Assembly: GCF_015558675.1 (NCBI RefSeq)
Contig: NZ_JADMOL010000002.1
Coordinates: 347,975 to 411,974 of the forward strand
Source of the DNA: Paenibacillus sp. 1001270B_150601_E10
GTDB taxonomy: Bacteria > Bacillota > Bacilli > Paenibacillales > Paenibacillaceae
Direction of reading: 5' to 3'
DNA: 64,000 bases
Shown one piece after another: positions 17,938 to 27,878 of the stretch; the first letter of the stretch is position 1, and every line of letters begins with the position of its first letter. The notes beneath the pieces are model-generated. The model saw nothing but the letters and a program-made list of their open reading frames with translations, was not told the DNA's origin and ran no database searches. Both the position numbers and the translations under genes were made by a program.

Positions 17938-20900
17938 ATGAACACAGCTGTTCATTTCCCATTAACGGCACCTCAGCATCGGATATGGTACTTGGAGCAA
18001 TTGTATCCGAACACAGGCATAAGCGTGATCTCGGTGGCACTGCGTTTAAGGTCGAAGCGGGGATCCTTGGATCCGAACCGTTTAGAGCAATGTGTGCACC
18101 GCATAATGAAAAGCAGCAGAAGCCTCAACTATCGAATTATCGACCCCATAGATTCTGCACCCTATCAATATCTTCATCCTTATGCCTCTGCACCGATAGA
18201 ACATATTAATATGATGGAATGTGATCAGCGCGCAGTAGACGATTGGCTGCAGCAGAGATCCAAAGAACCGATGGAATGGAATCACGCCCCCCTGTATCAA
18301 TTTTCGATATTAACAAGACCCCAAGAGCTCCTTCTATTCATCCGATTACACCACATCATCTCAGATGGAATCACCATTCAGCAATTCATTGATGATATCG
18401 TGCAAGTGTATAGCGAGCATGATCAAGAGACAATAAGCCTGATTGAAAGACCTTCCTATACCGCTTATATGGAAAGTGAAGCGCGCTATAACGAATCGAA
18501 GCGCAAGCTGCAAGATGAGCAGTTCTGGCTCAACTATATGACAGCAGATCGTGAACATATGCAGGATATGATGCTAGAACAGCCTTCAGCGCGCATCCTA
18601 GAGCCAGAAGCGGGGCGTTATGTCTACCCTCTTTCTAACGTGCTCAATGAACAAATAAAGGCGTTCTGTGCACAATCACAGTGGAGTATTTCAACCTTGT
18701 TTACAGCACTCTTTCTCCTGCATCACTATTATCAAACGTCGAATCCTTCACAGGTTGTAGGCATTACGATCAGCAACCGTACAACCAAGCAGGAAAAGGA
18801 AATGCCTGGTATGTGCGTCAGCGTTCTCCCGCTTCGAATGAAAGTGGAGAGCGAACAATCCGCTTCTTCGTTCATTTCAGCCGTTTCTCAGGAACAGTTC
18901 AAACTTGCGAGACATCAGCGCTATCCGTATAACGAATTGGTGTCCCTGCTTCGCGAGCAGGCAGAAATCTCTCATTCTCTTTTCAATCTATCAATCGAAT
19001 ATCGCATGACGGATTCATTCAACCAGCATGGACATCCTGAGCTTGAGTATGAGTGGGAGCATATTCATAGCGGATATGAGGAGAATGACCTTCTTTTAAG
19101 AGTCCATCAGATCAAAGAAAGCGGAGAAATCAGGCTTCAGCTGGATTATCGGAAAAGCAAATATACGTACGAGGACATCAAGACGCTTGTTGAAACGATG
19201 ATGTCGATGATCGAGCAGGTCATTCAGGAGCCTGAACGGAAGATTAGCCAGCTAGAGCTTTGCACCGCACGAGACAAGCTGCGAATAGCCGGATTTAACG
19301 ACACCCAAGTGGAATATGATTTTGCTCAAAATGTGGCGGCGCTATTTTCAAAACAAGCAAAGCGATCTCCTAACGCACCAGCTGTCATCAGCCGAAAGGG
19401 AAGATTGACTTATAGGGAGTTAGAAGAGTCCAGCGATCAACTCGCAGCAAGCCTCATCTCGCTTGGAGTAAAGCAGGAGTGCGTGGTGGCAATCCTTACG
19501 CGCAGGACTCCACAGCTTCTTGTAGCGATGCTTGCGGTCTGGAAGGCTGGCGGAGCATGTCTTCCCATTGATCCACAATATCCTGACCATCGAATTCGTT
19601 ATATGCTCGAAGATAGCGAAGCGCTTGTGGCATTGATTGACCATCAAGTGGATGCAGCGCAGTTCCCCCTGCAAGGCATGAGGATATGTGTTCTCTCGGA
19701 TATGGCGTCTTCTGGCCCAATGAGGCAGGCAAAGACGGATAGCCAGACTGCGGGGACTCTAGCGAATGTATCTGCAAGTTCCGGGAGCATTCAGCCTGAG
19801 CAGCTTGCCTATCTGATCTATACGTCCGGCTCTACAGGGACTCCAAAAGGCGTCATGATTGAGCATCAATCATTCAGCAACACCCTTCAATGGCGAGCTG
19901 CTGAGTATTCTCTCAAAGAAAGTGATGTTGTGCTGCCGGTGCTTTCCGCTGCGTTTGATGGTTTCTTCATTTCCTACTGGACACCGCTTATTGCGGGAGG
20001 AGCGGTCGTTTTGCCGGATGAAGACGAAATGAGAGATTTAACGCATATTCCATCCATGATCCCGGACTACGAGGTCAACCATCTCGTGATGACACCTACA
20101 TTGTTCCAGGCCTTTACGGAGACAGCGGCTCTCTCCCTGCTTGCGAAGGTTCAGTGCGTGACGCTTGCAGGAGAACGGATATCGAATGCGCTGCTAACAA
20201 AGGTTAATCAAAACTTTCCGAGTATGAAGGTCATGATCGAATATGGACCTACAGAAAATAGCGTCGTTACAACAATAAAGCGCGATGCGAAGCCTATGGA
20301 AAGGTACAGCATCGGGCGTCCAATCGCCAATCAGCGGATATATATTCTCAATGATGAGCTTAAGCTTCAACCCATAGGAATGGAAGGCATGCTTTATATT
20401 GCAGGAGCTGGACTTGCAAGAGGGTATTATGGCCGTCCAGATCTAACGGAGGAAAGGTTCTTAAGCGGAGAGGCGATAAATAAGCTTGGCGAAGAACGGT
20501 TGTATCAAACGGGGGATCTTGGCTATTGGCTTCCGAATGGGGAAATTGCATTTACAGGGAGAGTAGATCATCAATTGAAAATTCGCGGCCATCGCTTGGA
20601 ACTGGGTGAGATTGAGGCGGCTTTGCAACAATATCCTTATGCGGAGACAGCTGCTGTATTGGCTCATAGAAGAGCGGACGATGAGGAATACCAGCTTGCG
20701 GCCTTTGTCGTCGGTCGTACAGGACTGGATATAGAAGCTTGCCGCTCATGGCTTCAAGAGCGGCTTCCTTCTTACATGATACCAACAACGGTCATTGCCT
20801 TGACGAGTATGCCTAAGACGCCGAACGGCAAGCGAGATGATCACGCGCTCTTGAAGCTTGCCGAGGAGTGGGAGGCGGCTCAGGACTATACACCCCCTCA

Positions 20901-22518
20901 TTCCCGTGAAGAGCAGCTGCTCGCTATGGTATGGGAGGATGTCCTGCACATCCAACCGATTGGAGTGATGACATCCTTCTGGGACCTTGGCGGGGACTCT
21001 ATTAAAGTCATGCATGTTTCTGCAAGCCTGCATGCATCGGGGTTTAAGCTGAAGGTACAGGACGTCTATCGCTATCCAACCATTAGAGAACTTGCTATCA
21101 GGCTAGAGCCGCTGAATCTTGTGTCTGATCTAATATCAACGCCTAAAGGCGAGGTGCCGCTAACGCCGATGCAGGCATGGTTTTGGAGACAGCCAATCGT
21201 ACAAAGAGATTGGTGGAATCAAGGCTACATTCTCCGCTTTCACGATCGGTGCAATCCTGTTGCATTGAAGCAAGTACTGGATCAGCTTGTTATCCATCAT
21301 GATTCGCTTAGACTGTCCTTTTCAGAAGAAGGGAAGGGGAAGGTTGTGCAGCGATATCGCACAATAGGAGAAGGAACGCTGTACAGTTATGATCAATATG
21401 ATCTCCGTGGACATAGGGAAGCACGCCTGGAAATGCAGCAGCTAGCCACTCGCGTTCAAAGAAAGACGGGTCTCAAGCAAGGACCGCTTGTTGCGGCGGC
21501 ACTCTTTCAGCTTGATGAGGGAGATGAACTGCTGCTAACCATTCATCATCTGGTGGTGGACGGCTATTCCTGGCGAATGCTGCTAGAGGATATAGCCGAA
21601 TGGTATGAGCAAGCCGTTAACGGCATTACGCTTCGGATCAAATCCAAGACAGACGATTGGGGACAATGGTCGCGAGCGGTTCAACAGTATGCGAATGATG
21701 AAGCGATTCTGAAGCAGATGGAATATTGGCATAAGGTTGAAAAAACACCAAGTGCAATGCTCCCTCTAGACAAGCCGATCGGAAGCAATCGTATATGCGA
21801 TGTTGGGCATGTAGGCATCTCCTTCACGCAGGAGGAGACCGACTTCATCATACGCAGGCTTCATAATCTTGCCGGGACGGATGTTCTGCAGGTTCTGCTT
21901 GGCGCCTTGGGCCTTGCCCTTCGGAAATGGTGCGGCGGGGAGATGTTCCTGCTCGATATTGCTGGTCATGGACGCCAGCTCGCGAGCCAAGACAGGGATG
22001 TGTCTCGGACGGTTGGATGGTTCACATGCATATATCCTATTGTGCTGAGTGTCCCGCAGACAGCGGACCCAACAAACATCCTGCAAAGAGTTCGCAAAAG
22101 TCTTCAGGAGGTGCCGGATCAAGGGATCAGCTACGGTGTGATTAAATATTTGCGAGCTGAGGATAACCCATATGGTGAGACGCTAGGCTTCGTGAAGCCC
22201 TCGATCTTCTTTAATTATATGGGCCAGTTCGGTCACGAAGCGGATAACGAATGGTTCCAGCTTATCGATAACGGGGCCGGGCTTGGGCAGATGCTTCACG
22301 GTGACAACGAGAGAGCGTATGAGATCGAATTTGTTGCCAAGGTGATGAAAGGCATCCTCTACATGAACATCTTCTACAGCAGAAAGCAGATTAGCGATGT
22401 CGCTGTCACAAGGTTAGCAAACAACTATAAAGCGGAGCTTCTTCGAATCGCGAATGCCTTTTTATACGAAAAAAAACAATCTGCAAACCTTAAGCACGAT
22501 CTTGGAACAACTCTATAA
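17938..22518 (+). CDS. Single-module nonribosomal peptide synthetase (C-A-T-E)
   Basis: A 1526-residue NRPS with one module. A condensation domain (about residues 5-440) keeps H-H-I-I-S-D-G at 138-144 and, with R-I-W-Y-L-E-Q-L-Y-P-N-T and S-N-R-T-T-K-Q-E-K-E, resembles the surfactin-type starter domains that attach a fatty acid. An adenylation domain (about 460-970) has Y-T-S-G-S-T-G at 628-634, E-Y-G-P-T-E-N and the A10 lysine at 965. The thiolation domain carries its pantetheine serine at 1021 (L-G-G-D-S-I). An epimerization-type domain (about 1074-1510) has H-H-L-V-V-D-G at 1203-1209 but A-G-H-G-R-Q at 1342-1347. There is no thioesterase. ATG 17938 has AAGGAGGT upstream; an in-frame TTG at 17794 would add a hydrophobic leader without support. 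No phosphopantetheinyl transferase or exporter lies nearby. Confidence 0.92.
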   Translation: MNTAVHFPLTAPQHRIWYLEQLYPNTGISVISVALRLRSKRGSLDPNRLEQCVHRIMKSSRSLNYRIIDPIDSAPYQYLHPYASAPIEHINMMECDQRAVDDWLQQRSKEPMEWNHAPLYQFSILTRPQELLLFIRLHHIISDGITIQQFIDDIVQVYSEHDQETISLIERPSYTAYMESEARYNESKRKLQDEQFWLNYMTADREHMQDMMLEQPSARILEPEAGRYVYPLSNVLNEQIKAFCAQSQWSISTLFTALFLLHHYYQTSNPSQVVGITISNRTTKQEKEMPGMCVSVLPLRMKVESEQSASSFISAVSQEQFKLARHQRYPYNELVSLLREQAEISHSLFNLSIEYRMTDSFNQHGHPELEYEWEHIHSGYEENDLLLRVHQIKESGEIRLQLDYRKSKYTYEDIKTLVETMMSMIEQVIQEPERKISQLELCTARDKLRIAGFNDTQVEYDFAQNVAALFSKQAKRSPNAPAVISRKGRLTYRELEESSDQLAASLISLGVKQECVVAILTRRTPQLLVAMLAVWKAGGACLPIDPQYPDHRIRYMLEDSEALVALIDHQVDAAQFPLQGMRICVLSDMASSGPMRQAKTDSQTAGTLANVSASSGSIQPEQLAYLIYTSGSTGTPKGVMIEHQSFSNTLQWRAAEYSLKESDVVLPVLSAAFDGFFISYWTPLIAGGAVVLPDEDEMRDLTHIPSMIPDYEVNHLVMTPTLFQAFTETAALSLLAKVQCVTLAGERISNALLTKVNQNFPSMKVMIEYGPTENSVVTTIKRDAKPMERYSIGRPIANQRIYILNDELKLQPIGMEGMLYIAGAGLARGYYGRPDLTEERFLSGEAINKLGEERLYQTGDLGYWLPNGEIAFTGRVDHQLKIRGHRLELGEIEAALQQYPYAETAAVLAHRRADDEEYQLAAFVVGRTGLDIEACRSWLQERLPSYMIPTTVIALTSMPKTPNGKRDDHALLKLAEEWEAAQDYTPPHSREEQLLAMVWEDVLHIQPIGVMTSFWDLGGDSIKVMHVSASLHASGFKLKVQDVYRYPTIRELAIRLEPLNLVSDLISTPKGEVPLTPMQAWFWRQPIVQRDWWNQGYILRFHDRCNPVALKQVLDQLVIHHDSLRLSFSEEGKGKVVQRYRTIGEGTLYSYDQYDLRGHREARLEMQQLATRVQRKTGLKQGPLVAAALFQLDEGDELLLTIHHLVVDGYSWRMLLEDIAEWYEQAVNGITLRIKSKTDDWGQWSRAVQQYANDEAILKQMEYWHKVEKTPSAMLPLDKPIGSNRICDVGHVGISFTQEETDFIIRRLHNLAGTDVLQVLLGALGLALRKWCGGEMFLLDIAGHGRQLASQDRDVSRTVGWFTCIYPIVLSVPQTADPTNILQRVRKSLQEVPDQGISYGVIKYLRAEDNPYGETLGFVKPSIFFNYMGQFGHEADNEWFQLIDNGAGLGQMLHGDNERAYEIEFVAKVMKGILYMNIFYSRKQISDVAVTRLANNYKAELLRIANAFLYEKKQSANLKHDLGTTL

Positions 22519-22679
22519 ATATACCAAAAGCAAAAAAGTAGAGATGTGCTTGAATTCGTAGTTCTATCAAATAAAAAGTCCTCATAGATTCTAGTAATAG
22601 CGAATCTTTCACGTGCCCCTTGTTGACTGTGGAGTAGAGTTGAAGGGATCCGTCAGCTAGAAGAGGAGGGCTTTTTGTT

Positions 22680-23978
22680 ATGAAATCAACGATCAAAACG
22701 ATAAACGTCGCTCGCTGGAAAAAAAAGTGGATGACCATCCTGACGACGGGTCGAACCTTCGTCCTTATGGCTATCGCTTCTGCTGTGTTCATTATCGTCG
22801 TCGGTGTTGGAGGAATACTTGAACAAAAAGGCCAGTCGTCCCCTTTTTCTTCGATGCGAGGGATTACCGCACAGCTTTCGTCGAGCTGGTTCTCAAATAT
22901 GCTTGCAATGGAGATACCTTCGATGAAAGGGGAAGAGAATGAAGAGGCTCTATCAGCCAAGCAGGTAAGCCAGATGCTGTTCCGCCTTGCGACGAACGTA
23001 AGCCTTGACGATCCGAAATCCTTGGTGGCAGGCGAGCTGCCTGGGGGAATGCGGGAAGTGGCCGTACCACTTAGGCTTGGCACTGGCAATCAGATTGCAA
23101 AGGGACCAGAGGATCTTGCCCCGTCGGACATGGCGCCGCATACAGAAGAAGGAAGCGATCTCTCCCATGGCGGAGCTCCTGTTGATGATCCAGCAACGGT
23201 TGAGCCCGTTAAACCAGATCCAGTTCCCGACAAGGAACCTGCTAACGAAGGCACGGGTGAGGAAGCGGACAAGAATAAGGTCGTCTTCATCTATCATTCT
23301 CACAATCAGGAATCGTGGAAGCCGGAGCTTTCTAAGCCTACAGACAATCCAAACGATCCGAAAGTCAACATTACGCTCGTAGGCAAACGGATGCAGCAGC
23401 AGCTAGAGAAGCGAGGCGTCGGTACGCAGCATTCCAACGTGGATTATAAATCGACGGTTAAAAATTACAATTGGAACCGATCCTATCAATATTCGAATCA
23501 AACGGTGAAAAAGGCAATGGCGAACAATAGCAATCTGGGATTCTTCTTCGATATTCATCGCGATTCATCAAAACGTGAAAATTCCACGGTAACCATTAAT
23601 GGCAAGGATTACGCTAAGGTGTACTTTATTATTGGCCATAAAAATCCGAACTGGAAGCAAAATGAAAACTTTGCCGCGAGCATACACGATCGACTTGAGA
23701 AGGAATATCCGGGTATCTCGAAGGGGATATGGGGAAAGACAGCGAGCACAGGCAATGGGGAATATAATCAATCACTCTCTCCCAACAGCGTCATTATCGA
23801 GATTGGCGGTATTGAGAACACATTGGAGGAAAACTATCGTACTGCAGATGTGCTGGCTGAGCTGATTGCAGAGATTGTGCATGAGAAGAAGGGAACAGAA
23901 ACAGCCAAACAATCGAAGACAAAGACAAATACAAAGATGAATACAAAGACCAATGAAAAGACGAGTGCAAATTCATAA
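22680..23978 (+). CDS. spoIIP: Stage II sporulation protein P
   Basis: SpoIIP is a membrane-anchored amidase and endopeptidase that, with SpoIID and SpoIIM, degrades septal peptidoglycan so the mother cell membrane can engulf the forespore. The 432-residue product has one N-terminal membrane segment (about residues 25-48), a Pro/Glu/Asp-rich linker (about 140-200), and the catalytic domain starting at V-F-I-Y-H-S-H-N-Q-E-S-W. Further family blocks are F-F-F-D-I-H-R-D-S and S-V-I-I-E-I-G-G-I-E-N, with the expected His and Glu zinc ligands. The C-terminus is a Lys/Thr/Asn-rich tail. GAGGAGGG precedes the ATG. It is expressed under sigma-E in Bacillus; I could not pick out that promoter with confidence. 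Confidence 0.94.
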   Translation: MKSTIKTINVARWKKKWMTILTTGRTFVLMAIASAVFIIVVGVGGILEQKGQSSPFSSMRGITAQLSSSWFSNMLAMEIPSMKGEENEEALSAKQVSQMLFRLATNVSLDDPKSLVAGELPGGMREVAVPLRLGTGNQIAKGPEDLAPSDMAPHTEEGSDLSHGGAPVDDPATVEPVKPDPVPDKEPANEGTGEEADKNKVVFIYHSHNQESWKPELSKPTDNPNDPKVNITLVGKRMQQQLEKRGVGTQHSNVDYKSTVKNYNWNRSYQYSNQTVKKAMANNSNLGFFFDIHRDSSKRENSTVTINGKDYAKVYFIIGHKNPNWKQNENFAASIHDRLEKEYPGISKGIWGKTASTGNGEYNQSLSPNSVIIEIGGIENTLEENYRTADVLAELIAEIVHEKKGTETAKQSKTKTNTKMNTKTNEKTSANS

Positions 23979-24057
23979 CGCATGTCTCGCATCAACGATC
24001 TTCATAAAAGTTAGCAGCTTCTCTATTAAAATAACTTGTTGAACAGGAGGAATCCCT

Positions 24058-24531
24058 ATGAAACGATACGCAAAGCGATTAATGGCTCTTATACTTTTCC
24101 TTTGCATGGGTGTATTCATTGGAATGGAAATGACTCAAGCAGGGATTGAGCGGGTTCAAGGGCCATTTGTTGACTCCCTTGCGGAGCGTTCCATGGCGGA
24201 GAAGCCTGATGAGACAAGTGCGGCCGAGATCCTCCAGGAGAAAAGTAAAAAAGAGGAGGAGCTTGCGTTACAAGATAAAGAGCTGGAGGAACTGGAGCAG
24301 AAGATTAAGGAGCTTCGTGAGCAAAGAAGAAAAGCTGGAAGCGAGGCGTGGGACGAGGAGACGGTTGCGGAGCTGGCGAAGGAGCTTCAAGCCAAGCAGA
24401 ATCAGCTAACGCTCCAAGCGGCAGAAGATGCCCCTGTCAATAAGCTGGCTGATCAGACAGCTGGACTGCTCCAGCATTTGTCTGAGACCGGGATTAAAGC
24501 GGTCGTTGGGATGTTCGGAGGTCTATTTTAA
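24058..24531 (+). CDS. yqxA: YqxA family protein (DUF3679)
   Basis: A 157-residue membrane-anchored protein. Residues 8-28 form one hydrophobic anchor (M-A-L-I-L-F-L-C-M-G-V-F-I-G-M), followed by a strongly charged Glu/Lys/Gln-rich coiled coil (about 62-120) and a small C-terminal amphipathic end. Its position between spoIIP and lepA and its N-terminal pattern match B. subtilis YqxA, a protein of unknown function. AGGAGGAATCC lies upstream of the ATG. The spoIIP-yqxA pairing suggests a sporulation-stage role, but this is inference. Confidence 0.75.
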   Translation: MKRYAKRLMALILFLCMGVFIGMEMTQAGIERVQGPFVDSLAERSMAEKPDETSAAEILQEKSKKEEELALQDKELEELEQKIKELREQRRKAGSEAWDEETVAELAKELQAKQNQLTLQAAEDAPVNKLADQTAGLLQHLSETGIKAVVGMFGGLF

Positions 24532-24538
24532 ACGATCG

Positions 24539-24579
24539 ATCACTTTTAAAAAGAGCTGAAGCTGCGTTTTAAAAGTGAT
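24539..24579 (+). repeat. AT-rich inverted repeat after yqxA
   Basis: ATCACTTTTAAAA at 24539-24551 pairs perfectly with TTTTAAAAGTGAT at 24567-24579. No T-run follows, so it is not a standard terminator on its own. Confidence 0.7.
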
Positions 24580-24634
24580 TGAATGCCAGACACGCATGGA
24601 TGCAAAAAGATATTTTTTTCTTAGCAATAACTTT

Positions 24635-24660
24635 GAAAAAGGGCCAAAAAGGCCTTTTTT
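24635..24660 (+). terminator. Intrinsic terminator before lepA
   Basis: AAAAAGGGCC pairs with GGCCTTTTTT around a short A-rich loop; the second arm is itself the T-run. It separates the spoIIP-yqxA unit from lepA. Confidence 0.85.
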
Positions 24661-24715
24661 CGCGTTTTATGAAAGGATTGGTGAATGATTCCATGAAGTC
24701 AGAAAGTACCAAACA

Positions 24716-24744
24716 TTGATGTGAAGCGCCATCTTCGGTATAAT
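24716..24744 (+). promoter_or_regulatory. Sigma-A promoter of lepA
   Basis: TTGATG (24716-24721) and TATAAT (24739-24744) are 17 bases apart, 45 bases before the lepA start codon. Confidence 0.75.
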
Positions 24745-24788
24745 ATGTTGATTGAATATTTGGCCAGTAGTGGGGGTATGGATGACGA

Positions 24789-26609
24789 ATGACGGAACTG
24801 CTGACGAGACAAAAGAAAATTCGTAATTTTTGTATTATTGCGCATATCGACCATGGTAAGTCTACACTTGCCGATCGGATCTTGGAATATACAGGTGCGC
24901 TCACATCCCGTGAGATGCAGGCCCAAGTTCTTGACCAGATGGATCTGGAGCGGGAACGCGGCATTACGATCAAGCTGCAAGCGGTTCGCTTAAACTACAA
25001 AGCGGACGATGGCGAAGAATACATTTTGAATCTGATTGATACACCTGGACACGTCGACTTTACGTACGAGGTATCCAGAAGCCTTGCGGCATGTGAAGGT
25101 GCTCTGCTCGTCGTAGACGCTGCGCAAGGGATCGAGGCTCAGACGCTCGCGAATGTATACTTGGCGCTTGATAATAATCTGGAGATTATTCCGGTTATCA
25201 ACAAGATTGACCTGCCAAGCGCAGAGCCTGAGCGAGTGAAGCAGGAAATTGAGGACGTGATCGGGCTTGATGCTTCCGATGCGGTTCATGCTTCTGCAAA
25301 AGCAGGCATTGGTATTAAGGAGATCCTGGAGCAGGTCGTACAAAAAGTACCTGCACCAACAGGAGATCCAAAGGAACCGCTTAAGGCGTTGATCTTCGAT
25401 TCGCACTACGACCCATACAAAGGGGTTATTGTATACGTTCGCGTCGTGAACGGATCAATCAAGCCAGGCAGCAAGATCAAGATGATGGCGACGAACAAAA
25501 CGTTCGAAGTCATTGAAGTCGGTGCCTTCAAGCCTCGCATGACAATCGTTGACGAGCTGAACGTCGGCGATGTTGGATTTATCGTTGCAGGCATTAAAAA
25601 TGTAGGAGACACTCGTGTCGGGGATACGGTCACAGATGCGAAGCATCCAACGACTGAGCCGCTGCCGGGCTATCGCAAGATCAACCCGATGGTATTCTGC
25701 GGACTCTATCCGATCGAGACTTCGGACTACAATGATTTGCGTGAAGCGCTTGAAAAGCTGCAGCTTAATGACGCTTCTTTGACATTTGAACCGGAAACTT
25801 CAACTGCCTTAGGGTTTGGTTTCCGCTGCGGATTCTTGGGGCTTCTCCACATGGAGATCATCCAAGAGCGCATCGAACGCGAATTCAATATTCCATTGAT
25901 TACAACGGCGCCAAGCGTTATTTACCGCGTTACTTTGACTAATGGTGAAGAGCTTCAAATTGACAACCCATCCCTCTACCCAGAGCAAGGGAAGATTGAA
26001 TTTGTTGAGGAGCCGTTTGTTAAAGCTTCAATTATCGTGCCAAATGACTTTGTCGGCGCCATTATGGAGCTTTGCCAAGGCAAGCGCGGAGAGTTTGTAG
26101 ACATGCAGTATTTGGATACGACGCGCGTCACGATTACGTACCAAATTCCATTGTCTGAGATCGTATACGACTTCTTCGATCAACTGAAGTCCAGCACAAA
26201 GGGCTATGCGTCCTTTGACTATGAACTGTCCGGCTATCGCCGCTCGAACCTTGTGAAGATGGATATTATGCTGAACGGGGAACAAGTCGATGCACTTTCG
26301 GTCATCGTTCACCGCGAGCGTGCTTACCACCGCGGCAAACTCATCTGCGAGAAGCTTCGTGAGCTTATACCTCGTCAAATGTTCGAGGTGCCTGTGCAGG
26401 CATCGATCGGAACGAAGGTTATTGCTCGCGAGACCGTTAAAGCAATGCGCAAGAACGTCTTAGCGAAGTGCTACGGCGGTGACATCTCCCGTAAACGTAA
26501 GCTTCTGGAGAAGCAAAAGGAAGGGAAGAAGCGCATGAAGCAGGTCGGAAGCGTAGAGGTTCCGCAGGAAGCGTTCATGGCGGTTCTCAAGATTGACGAG
26601 AGCAAATAA
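24789..26609 (+). CDS. lepA: Elongation factor 4 (LepA)
   Basis: LepA is a ribosome-bound translational GTPase linked to back-translocation and to 30S subunit biogenesis. The 606-residue product fits the family exactly. The P-loop is A-H-I-D-H-G-K-S-T at residues 18-26; G3 is D-T-P-G-H-V-D-F; G4 is N-K-I-D near residue 137. The LepA-specific C-terminal domain is present ([12 protein letters not shown] and [17 protein letters not shown]). It lies between yqxA and hemW, the Bacillales order. A 9-bp hairpin (26622-26646) follows the gene. Confidence 0.98.
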   Translation: MTELLTRQKKIRNFCIIAHIDHGKSTLADRILEYTGALTSREMQAQVLDQMDLERERGITIKLQAVRLNYKADDGEEYILNLIDTPGHVDFTYEVSRSLAACEGALLVVDAAQGIEAQTLANVYLALDNNLEIIPVINKIDLPSAEPERVKQEIEDVIGLDASDAVHASAKAGIGIKEILEQVVQKVPAPTGDPKEPLKALIFDSHYDPYKGVIVYVRVVNGSIKPGSKIKMMATNKTFEVIEVGAFKPRMTIVDELNVGDVGFIVAGIKNVGDTRVGDTVTDAKHPTTEPLPGYRKINPMVFCGLYPIETSDYNDLREALEKLQLNDASLTFEPETSTALGFGFRCGFLGLLHMEIIQERIEREFNIPLITTAPSVIYRVTLTNGEELQIDNPSLYPEQGKIEFVEEPFVKASIIVPNDFVGAIMELCQGKRGEFVDMQYLDTTRVTITYQIPLSEIVYDFFDQLKSSTKGYASFDYELSGYRRSNLVKMDIMLNGEQVDALSVIVHRERAYHRGKLICEKLRELIPRQMFEVPVQASIGTKVIARETVKAMRKNVLAKCYGGDISRKRKLLEKQKEGKKRMKQVGSVEVPQEAFMAVLKIDESK

Positions 26610-26621
26610 GATGAACTTTTG

Positions 26622-26646
26622 CATGGAGGCTAATTAGGCCTCCATG
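26622..26646 (+). terminator. Hairpin after lepA
   Basis: CATGGAGGC pairs with GCCTCCATG around a 7-base loop, followed by a weak T-rich stretch (TTCGCTTT). It may be a partial terminator between lepA and hemW. Confidence 0.5.
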
Positions 26647-26711
26647 TTCGCTTTAGAAACCATAGTTCTATATGATAGATAACCACAGGTAAAGGTGAAG
26701 GAGGGAGCTAC

Positions 26712-27878
26712 ATGTCAGCTGCACCGCACGCAGTTTATATTCACATTCCATTTTGCACGAATAAATGTCATTATTGCGACTTTAATTCCTATGTGCTGAA
26801 GGGACAGCCTGTCATGGACTACCTGAATGCCATGGATCAGGAGATGGCAAGAACGGTTGAACGTATCCCTCCAAAGACGATTGAGACCATCTTTGTTGGT
26901 GGAGGAACGCCAACCGTGCTTGAGCCCGATCAGATGACGTATTTCCTTGATTCCGTACGACGCCACTTTCCAGACTGGAGCGGTGACATCGAGTTCAGCA
27001 TGGAGGCTAATCCAGGTACGACGGATAAGGAAAAGCTAAAGGCCATGCGAGATGGCGGCGTCAATCGAATCAGCTTCGGCGTGCAATCCTTTAACAACAC
27101 GCTTTTGCATGATATAGGAAGAATCCATAATACGGATGATGTCTATCGCAGCTTGGAGAATGCCAGAGCGGTTGGATTTGATAACATGTCAATCGATTTG
27201 ATGTTTGGCTTGCCGAATCAGACGCTTGACGTTATGTCCCATACGCTTGACCGGGCCTTGGAGCTGGATTTGCCTCACTACTCCATCTATAGCCTTAAGG
27301 TAGAGGAGAATACGCTGTTCCATCGCCTATATCAGCGAAATCAGCTGCCGCTGCCAAGTGAGGATGATGAGCTTGCAATGTACCAAATGATTATGGATCG
27401 CTTACGCAGTGCCGGCTATCATCAGTATGAGATCAGCAACTTCGCTAAGCCAGGATATGAGAGCAGACACAATACGACTTACTGGCGGAACGAAGATTAC
27501 TATGGCATCGGTGCAGGAGCACACGGCTATATGGCTCATGAGCGGCACATCAACATTAAAGGGGTTAATCCTTATATTGAAGCGGCCTCTAAGGCGCTCC
27601 CTCGACTGGATTCCTTCTCGGTGAATAAGGATGAGGCGATGGAGGACTTTATGATGGTCGGTCTCCGCATGCATGAAGGCGCCAGCAAGTCGAGATTTGC
27701 TGGTCAGTTTGACGGCAAGCAAATGGATGCTGTCTTTCATTCGGAGCTATCGAAGCTGCTCCAAATGGAACTGATTGAAGAGATTGAGGACGGCTATCGA
27801 TTAACGGAGAAGGGTATTCTTTTCGGAAATAACGTATTTGGCACCTTTGTTGGGGCCTTGAGTGAAAGTGAAGCCTAA
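26712..27878 (+). CDS. hemW: HemW, radical SAM heme chaperone (coproporphyrinogen III oxidase-like)
   Basis: A 388-residue radical SAM protein. The iron-sulfur cysteines are Cys15, Cys19 and Cys22 in P-F-C-T-N-K-C-H-Y-C-D-F, and the SAM-binding glycine motif is V-G-G-G-T-P-T. HemW proteins lack the extra N-terminal residues that HemN needs for coproporphyrinogen decarboxylation and instead bind heme, probably delivering it to respiratory proteins. The HemN C-terminal domain is present. The order lepA-hemW-hrcA is standard for Bacillales. GAAGGAGGGAG precedes the ATG. Confidence 0.93.
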   Translation: MSAAPHAVYIHIPFCTNKCHYCDFNSYVLKGQPVMDYLNAMDQEMARTVERIPPKTIETIFVGGGTPTVLEPDQMTYFLDSVRRHFPDWSGDIEFSMEANPGTTDKEKLKAMRDGGVNRISFGVQSFNNTLLHDIGRIHNTDDVYRSLENARAVGFDNMSIDLMFGLPNQTLDVMSHTLDRALELDLPHYSIYSLKVEENTLFHRLYQRNQLPLPSEDDELAMYQMIMDRLRSAGYHQYEISNFAKPGYESRHNTTYWRNEDYYGIGAGAHGYMAHERHINIKGVNPYIEAASKALPRLDSFSVNKDEAMEDFMMVGLRMHEGASKSRFAGQFDGKQMDAVFHSELSKLLQMELIEEIEDGYRLTEKGILFGNNVFGTFVGALSESEA

